Shown: in pieces, positions 6,661 through 10,833 of the stretch
Position numbering within the stretch: position 1 is the stretch's first letter
Layout: each line of letters begins with the position of its first letter
Source of the DNA: Spirosomataceae bacterium
GTDB lineage: Bacteria; Bacteroidota; Bacteroidia; Cytophagales; Spirosomataceae
Reading direction: 5' to 3'
NCBI GenBank assembly: GCA_030731175.1
Contig: JANQUM010000060.1
Location: forward strand, 1-10,833
DNA length: 10,833 nucleotides
Notes under the pieces: model-generated
What the model was told of the DNA's origin: nothing
Database searches by the model: none
The model's input: only the letters and a program-made list of their open reading frames with translations
Made by a program: the position numbers and the translations under genes

Positions 6661-7572
6661 ATGAAAAAATACTTGTGGGGAGTTGACCTCGGTGGAACAA
6701 AGATAGAAGGCGTTGTAATGAACGCCGAAACGAACGAAATTCTTATTCGGAAGCGAATACCAACCGAAGCCGATAGTGGTTATCAACACATTATAAGTCA
6801 GATAAAAAAGCTGATTGATTTACTGATAGCTGAGACCAACATTCAGCCAAATCGCATCGGATTCTCTACGCCCGGAACGCTCGATCCGACGTTGCAGACC
6901 ATGAAAAACTGCAACACCACGTGCATGAACGGCGAGCCGATGAAGCGAGATATTGAAATTGCCCTCGGAATCCCGATTGAGATGGCAAACGACGCAAATT
7001 GCTTCGCACTTGCGGAAGCTACGATGGGAATTGTACCAGAAAAAGCTCCGAACGCCCAAGTGATTTTCGGTGTGATTTTAGGCACTGGCGTTGGGGGAGG
7101 GGTTGTGGTAAACGGCAAAGTAATTGGTGGCAGGCATGGCATTGGCGGCGAATGGGGGCACAATGTTTCGGAAGAAAACGGCGAACCATGCTACTGCGGA
7201 AAAGCGGGTTGTAACGAAAAGGTTTTTGCCGGTCCGGCACTCGAAAAATACTACTCTAAAATTAGCGGCGAAAACCGTAAATTAAAAGAAATTTACGAAC
7301 GCCACCTTGCCGGAACAGACGCACACGCCACGGCTACCATGAAGCGTTTGGTCAAATCTTTAGGAAAAGCGTTGCATTACGTAGTGAATGTCATTGACCC
7401 TGATGTCATCGTTTTTGGCGGCGGCGTGAGCAATATTGACCTCGTTTATACCGAAGCAAAAGCCGAACTCGAAAACTGGATTTTCAACAACCGAAAAGTT
7501 GAAACGCTTTTTCTTCGCCCTAAACTCGGCGACAGTGCGGGGGTTTTTGGAGCGATTGAGTTGGTACGTTGA
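6661..7572 (+). CDS. ROK family sugar kinase, Mak-like (probable fructokinase)
   Basis: This cytoplasmic ROK kinase phosphorylates a hexose with ATP. It has 303 residues, the normal length for Mak and NagK. The N-terminal phosphate-binding motif is DLGGTK (9-14); the sugar-binding and catalytic stretch is ANDANCFALAEA (109-120) with Asp111 as catalytic base; GTGVGGG (141-147) is the second phosphate loop. GGEWGH (162-167) and CYCGKAGC (177-184) give the ROK zinc site, His167, Cys177, Cys179 and Cys184. KNCNTTCMNG (82-91), VVNVIDPDVIVFGGGVSN (241-258) and KLGDSAGVFGA (288-298) match the corresponding parts of E. coli Mak (KNANSTWLNG, VVNILDPDVIVLGGGMSN) as I recall them. This favours fructokinase over glucokinase or N-acetylglucosamine kinase, but ROK specificity is hard to call from sequence. 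Its product, fructose-6-phosphate, is also that of Fbp encoded downstream. Confidence 0.88.
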   Translation: MKKYLWGVDLGGTKIEGVVMNAETNEILIRKRIPTEADSGYQHIISQIKKLIDLLIAETNIQPNRIGFSTPGTLDPTLQTMKNCNTTCMNGEPMKRDIEIALGIPIEMANDANCFALAEATMGIVPEKAPNAQVIFGVILGTGVGGGVVVNGKVIGGRHGIGGEWGHNVSEENGEPCYCGKAGCNEKVFAGPALEKYYSKISGENRKLKEIYERHLAGTDAHATATMKRLVKSLGKALHYVVNVIDPDVIVFGGGVSNIDLVYTEAKAELENWIFNNRKVETLFLRPKLGDSAGVFGAIELVR

Positions 7573-7770
7573 TGAGTTGTATTATTGAGAACGGTTTGGA
7601 ATTAACGCAAAAAATCGACCGACGAAGTAGACAATACTCTTGACATAGTGATAGTTGAAAAATACCAAAAAGCCGAAAACTAAGCTTTTGCCATTCAAAA
7701 AGGCTTCAACTACGCCATCAACCAAAACGGCGAGGTAAAAAGGTGTGAAATCGAACAGCTAATAAGTTAA
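7572..7770 (+). pseudogene. Probable decayed small gene upstream of fbp
   Basis: An ATG at 7572 overlaps the kinase stop (TGATG) and opens a 23-codon frame beginning MSCIIENGLELTQK that stops at 7641-7643. Skipping one base within the six-A run at 7609-7614 moves into a frame reading KSTDEVDNTLDIVIVEKYQK, interrupted by TAA at 7681-7683, then continuing AFAIQKGFNYAINQNGEVKR to a stop at 7768-7770. The composition is plausibly protein-like in both halves. A single extra A plus one nonsense mutation would explain the loss of a gene of about 65 codons. I recognise no family. The alternative is ordinary spacer with chance open stretches. Confidence 0.4.
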
Positions 7771-7919
7771 ATTTTAAACTATTAATTTATTGCCAAACAT
7801 AATTGGGAGTTTTGGTAAGGCTGTCACCCGAAAATTTTGTAGGTTTAGCTATTTGCCAAAAATTGTCTTCTGTAAATAAATAATTGTACAAAACGCAGTT
7901 AGGGTGGTGGTATATTTTC

Positions 7920-7927
7920 TAATTTTG
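7920..7927 (+). promoter_or_regulatory. Candidate -7 promoter box (TAATTTTG) for fbp-pckA
   Basis: TAATTTTG fits TAnnTTTG exactly and would place the transcript start near 7934, about 24 bases before the fbp ATG at 7958. The expected -33 position holds GTTAGG (7898-7903) rather than TTTG, so the upstream element is weak and an activator may be needed. The rest of the gap from 7771 to 7957 is AT-rich spacer with no other structure I can support. Confidence 0.4.
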
Positions 7928-7957
7928 TTGCACTATACACCTCAATAAAATTAAGAA

Positions 7958-8980
7958 ATGAAAGAACTCATGGATGCCCTCGCACTACCAGTGGGAACTG
8001 CCCTGGATCGCTTTATCAAACGGCACGAGAAAGAATTTACGTACGCTTCTGGTGAGTTGTCGCAATTATTACGCGACATCGCCTTGGCGGGTAAAATTCT
8101 CAATCGGGAAATAAATCGAGCCGGGCTTATTGACATTATCGGAGCCGATGACGAACGTAATCCGCACGGCGAAGTACAACAGAAACTGGATGTTATTGCC
8201 AATATTCGGATGATCCGAGCCTTAACAAACGGCGGCGAGGCCTGTGCCGTAGTTACTGAAGAAGACGAGGGAATCATTCATACCGGAAACGTAAATGGCA
8301 ATTATGTGGTTGCCCTTGACCCGCTGGATGGTTCCTCAAATATCGACGTGAACGTTTCTGTCGGCACAATTTTCTCTATTTATCGCCGAGTAAGCCCAGT
8401 CGGAACGGAAGCAACTCTTGAAGATTTCCTACAAGGTGGCAGGGCACAAGTTGCCGCCGGATACATACTTTACGGCTCGTCTTCCTTGCTCGTCTATACC
8501 ACCGGAAACGGGGTGAACGCATTTACCCTTGAAAACTCACTGGGTGAATTTTTCTTGTCTCACAAAAGGCTCAAGTTCCCGCAATTGGGCGAACAATACT
8601 CTACTAATGAAGGTTACTACAACAGTTTTCCGACTCAAATAAAATCTTATTTGACCAACTGCAAACTGAAAGAGTTCTCAAATCGCTACATTGGTTCTTT
8701 AGTAGCAGATTTTCACCGCAATATGTTTAAAGGCGGCATTTATCTTTACCCGCAAATTCCTAAATATCCTGAAGGAAAATTAAGGCTACTTTACGAATGT
8801 TACCCGTTGGCATTCATCGCCGAACAAGCAAACGGAATGGCTACAAACGGAGTGCAACCTACTTTAGATATTCCGATTGATGCAATTCATCAAAAATGCC
8901 CGTACTATGTTGGTTCAAAAGACATGGTAAAGAACCTGCTTCAAAATTTTTATTTTGCCAATAACCCACAACTCGCATAA
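7958..8980 (+). CDS. fbp: Class I fructose-1,6-bisphosphatase
   Basis: Fbp removes the 1-phosphate from fructose-1,6-bisphosphate to give fructose-6-phosphate, a one-way step of gluconeogenesis in the cytoplasm. The 340-residue length is normal for class I enzymes. Metal-site and catalytic motifs in order are GEVQQKLD (71-78), TEEDEG (100-105), and DPLDGSSNID (121-130) with Asp121 and Asp124. Substrate-binding parts follow: NEGYYNSF (217-224), RYIGSLVADFHRN (243-255), GGIYLYP (259-265), and KLRLLYECYPLAFIAEQANG (274-293) with Lys274, Arg276 and Glu280. Many family members have AGG where this has ANG (291-293). ATG 7958 follows an A-rich leader. The pckA ATG starts one base after the stop, so the two gluconeogenic genes form a tight operon. 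No N-terminal regulatory extension is present. Confidence 0.97.
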   Translation: MKELMDALALPVGTALDRFIKRHEKEFTYASGELSQLLRDIALAGKILNREINRAGLIDIIGADDERNPHGEVQQKLDVIANIRMIRALTNGGEACAVVTEEDEGIIHTGNVNGNYVVALDPLDGSSNIDVNVSVGTIFSIYRRVSPVGTEATLEDFLQGGRAQVAAGYILYGSSSLLVYTTGNGVNAFTLENSLGEFFLSHKRLKFPQLGEQYSTNEGYYNSFPTQIKSYLTNCKLKEFSNRYIGSLVADFHRNMFKGGIYLYPQIPKYPEGKLRLLYECYPLAFIAEQANGMATNGVQPTLDIPIDAIHQKCPYYVGSKDMVKNLLQNFYFANNPQLA

Positions 8981-8981
8981 A

Positions 8982-10574
8982 ATGAAAACTACAAAGAAAT
9001 TTACCTTAGAAAAATACAGTATTTCACCCAAGAAGGTTCTCCGAAATGCTTCGCCCGCAAAGCTATACGCCAACGCTATTTCGTACGACAGAGGAGCGGC
9101 TATTTCTGACCAAGGTGCGTTAATGTTACAATCTGGCGTAAAGACTGGCCGGAGCCCACGAGACAAACGCATTATTGAGCATCCCGATAGCAAAGAAAAT
9201 ATTTGGTGGGGAGATATAAACATTAAGATGGACGAGCACACGTTCAATATCAATTTGCAACGTGCCATTGACTATTTCAACACCCGCACCCGAATTTACG
9301 TGGTGGACGGCTACGCCGGATGGGACAAAACGCATCAGATAAAAGTTCGGGTAATTTGCACCCGCCCGTACCACGCATTGTTTATGCATAATATGATGAT
9401 TCGCCCAACGCAGGAAGAACTTGCTGATTTCGGTGAGCCAGATTACGTAATTTATAACGCCGGAGAATTTCCCGCAAACCCGCACACAACGTACATGAAT
9501 TCCCGCACGAGCGTGGATTTGAGTTTTGAGCGGAAGGAGTTCGTTATTTTGGGAACGGAATACGCCGGGGAAATGAAGAAAGGCATTTTCACGATTATGA
9601 ATTACGTGATGCCCAAAATTGGCGTGATGTCAATGCACTGCTCGGCAAACGAAGGAGAAACGGGTGATGTTTCCCTGTTTTTTGGTTTGAGCGGAACGGG
9701 AAAAACGACCCTTTCTGCCGATACAAATCGTGCGTTAATTGGCGACGACGAACACTGCTGGACGGAAAACGGAGTTTTCAATATCGAAGGTGGTTGCTAC
9801 GCCAAAGCTATTAACTTGAGTGCCGAAAAAGAACCCGAAATTTTCCAGGCAATTAAATTCGGAACGGTATTAGAAAACGTAGTTTTTGACCCGGCTACGC
9901 ACGAAGTAGATTACGACGATATTTCGTTGACGGAAAACACCCGTGCTTCTTACCCAATTGAGTTTATTCCGAACGCAAAAATTCCGTGCGTGGGTGGGCA
10001 TCCAAAAAACATAATTTTCCTGACTTGCGATGCCTTCGGTGTGCTGCCTCCCGTTTCTAAACTCACCGCCGACCAAGCCATGTACCACTTCATCAGCGGT
10101 TACACGGCAAAAGTTGCAGGAACGGAAATGGGCGTTACCGAGCCTTCGGCTACGTTTTCGGCGTGTTTCGGAGCGGCATTTATGGTGTGGCATCCTTCAA
10201 AATATGCCGAATTACTCGCTACAAAAATCAACGAACACAACACAAACGTTTGGCTGGTAAATACCGGTTGGGTAGGTGGCGGCTACGGCGTAGGTTCACG
10301 CATAAAACTGAATTATACCCGTGCTATAATTGATGCTATTCACAACGGCGAATTAGAAAACGCTCCGACCATTCGGGAAGAAACCTTCGGATTAGAACTC
10401 CCGACGACTTGTAAAAACGTACCCGACGAAATCCTCATCCCCGAAAACTTATGGGAAGACAAAGCGGCGTACAAATCGCAGTTAACTCATTTGGCGAAAT
10501 TATTTAACGAGAATTTCAAAAAGTTTGAAGCAGGCTGTTCGGAAGCTATTTTAGCCGCCGCCCCGAAGGTTTGA
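8982..10574 (+). CDS. pckA: Phosphoenolpyruvate carboxykinase (ATP)
   Basis: PckA converts oxaloacetate and ATP to phosphoenolpyruvate, CO2 and ADP, the entry step of gluconeogenesis from TCA intermediates. The 530-residue product is the usual size for the ATP-dependent class (E. coli about 540). Key motifs are GVKTGRSPRDK (52-62), KKGIFTIMNYVMPK, MSMHCSANEGE, the kinase-1a P-loop GLSGTGKTT (235-243) with Lys241, LIGDDEHCW (252-260) with metal-binding Asp255/Asp256, ENTRASYP, SGYTAKVAGTE, and NTGWVGGGYGVGSRIKL near the C-terminus. GLSGTGKTT distinguishes it from GTP-dependent enzymes. The start is ATG 8982, one base after the fbp stop; the in-frame TTG at 8955 would lie within fbp and add nine unconserved residues. 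Transcription ends at the hairpin 10594-10629. Control is probably that of the shared fbp promoter region. Confidence 0.98.
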   Translation: MKTTKKFTLEKYSISPKKVLRNASPAKLYANAISYDRGAAISDQGALMLQSGVKTGRSPRDKRIIEHPDSKENIWWGDINIKMDEHTFNINLQRAIDYFNTRTRIYVVDGYAGWDKTHQIKVRVICTRPYHALFMHNMMIRPTQEELADFGEPDYVIYNAGEFPANPHTTYMNSRTSVDLSFERKEFVILGTEYAGEMKKGIFTIMNYVMPKIGVMSMHCSANEGETGDVSLFFGLSGTGKTTLSADTNRALIGDDEHCWTENGVFNIEGGCYAKAINLSAEKEPEIFQAIKFGTVLENVVFDPATHEVDYDDISLTENTRASYPIEFIPNAKIPCVGGHPKNIIFLTCDAFGVLPPVSKLTADQAMYHFISGYTAKVAGTEMGVTEPSATFSACFGAAFMVWHPSKYAELLATKINEHNTNVWLVNTGWVGGGYGVGSRIKLNYTRAIIDAIHNGELENAPTIREETFGLELPTTCKNVPDEILIPENLWEDKAAYKSQLTHLAKLFNENFKKFEAGCSEAILAAAPKV

Positions 10575-10593
10575 TAGTTAGATTTTCTTAAAC

Positions 10594-10629
10594 AAAGCCC
10601 CGCTTTCAACTATTTGGAAGCGGGGCTTT
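10594..10629. terminator. Strong symmetrical terminator between convergent pckA and outer-membrane gene
   Basis: AAAGCCCCGCTTTC (10594-10607) pairs with GGAAGCGGGGCTTT (10616-10629) around the loop AACTATTT, giving 14 pairs including one G-T wobble. A runs on the left and T runs on the right on either strand suit use in both directions. It lies 20 bases after the pckA stop and 38 bases after the end of the convergent gene whose stop is at 10667-10669. Confidence 0.88.
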
Positions 10630-10666
10630 CAAGTTTCTTGAATATCAATTCTATAAGTGATAGTTA

Positions 10667-10833
10667 TTAGAAAGTTGCTTGAAGGTTAACAGAGAACATA
10701 ATTAATGGCAAACGAACTAACCCTCTCACCGTACCGTCGTCGTTATAAGCTTTGGTTTTATCCGTAGCCCCAAGAATAAAACCTCCGTTACTGCTTAGAT
10801 TATCGTTTATTTTGACTCGGGTTCCCACCTGAA
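10667..10833 (-). CDS. C-terminal end of a probable outer-membrane beta-barrel protein
   Basis: The minus-strand frame enters at the window edge and ends with TAA at 10667-10669, giving 54 residues of C-terminus. Alternating hydrophobic and polar residues form strands (VGTRVKIND, GGFILGATDK, GLVRLPLIMFSVNLQATF), with a polar turn rich in Asn and Asp between them. The last residue is Phe, the typical final aromatic residue read by the Bam insertion machinery. These features suggest a barrel protein of the porin type, but the family cannot be named from this piece. It converges on pckA and shares the symmetrical terminator between them. Confidence 0.6.
   Translation of the reverse strand, partial: QVGTRVKINDNLSSNGGFILGATDKTKAYNDDGTVRGLVRLPLIMFSVNLQATF

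Noticed and set aside
7609..7614. Programmed frameshift at the six-A run
   Set aside because: A downstream in-frame TAA at 7681-7683 would still truncate the product, and no stimulatory hairpin follows, so decay is the simpler reading.
7794..7862. Two similar TTGCCAAA stretches as a direct-repeat regulatory site upstream of fbp
   Set aside because: The match is about eight bases in AT-rich spacer and the flanks differ, so chance is likely.
8955..8981. TTG start for pckA overlapping the fbp 3' end
   Set aside because: It adds nine residues not typical of PckA; ATG 8982, one base after the fbp stop, gives the usual N-terminus and length.
9126..9485. 119-codon minus-strand frame inside pckA
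   Set aside because: It is antisense to highly conserved PckA sequence, with no promoter or family resemblance.

Overview
The window looks like chromosomal DNA of a Bacteroidota bacterium, probably from the Cytophagales side of the phylum; the genus cannot be fixed from this sequence. The evidence is AT-leaning DNA, start codons without Shine-Dalgarno sequences but with A-rich leaders, several TAnnTTTG boxes of the Bacteroidota sigma factor type upstream of genes, a Tat-exported isomerase-like protein, and an outer-membrane barrel ending in Phe. Most of the window is housekeeping and central-carbon metabolism. I see no phage, insertion sequence, CRISPR array or defence locus.

Layout. Positions 1-997 (minus strand) hold a Tat-exported hydroxypyruvate-isomerase-family TIM barrel, followed six bases downstream by the start of a gene cut off at the window edge. 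Positions 998-1200 are a divergent intergenic region with an orphan hairpin terminator preceded by a perfect TAnnTTTG box, which may mark a short RNA or leader. Positions 1201-2405 (plus) hold two overlapping membrane-protein genes, an ABA4-like (DUF4281) protein and an uncharacterised protein with about seven helices. They meet mnmE (2411-3784, minus) tail to tail with five bases between. mnmE carries a GC-rich palindromic repeat in frame within its G domain. A short divergent promoter region with a 14-bp palindrome separates mnmE from a 901-residue membrane-anchored protein (3891-6596) with a probable C-terminal beta-propeller.

Positions 6661-10574 (plus) form a sugar-phosphate and gluconeogenesis block: a ROK kinase most like Mak fructokinase, a 385-base gap holding what looks like a decayed small gene, then fbp (fructose-1,6-bisphosphatase) and pckA (ATP-type PEP carboxykinase) separated by one base. 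PckA makes PEP from oxaloacetate and Fbp performs the last irreversible step to fructose-6-phosphate; the kinase would feed the same hexose-phosphate pool. A strong symmetrical hairpin ends pckA and also serves the convergent outer-membrane protein gene whose 3' end lies at 10667-10833.

No clear new multi-gene system is present. The items most worth a second look are the repeat inside mnmE, the coupled pair of uncharacterised membrane genes, the two-domain 901-residue protein, the orphan terminator or candidate small RNA, and the gene remnant upstream of fbp.
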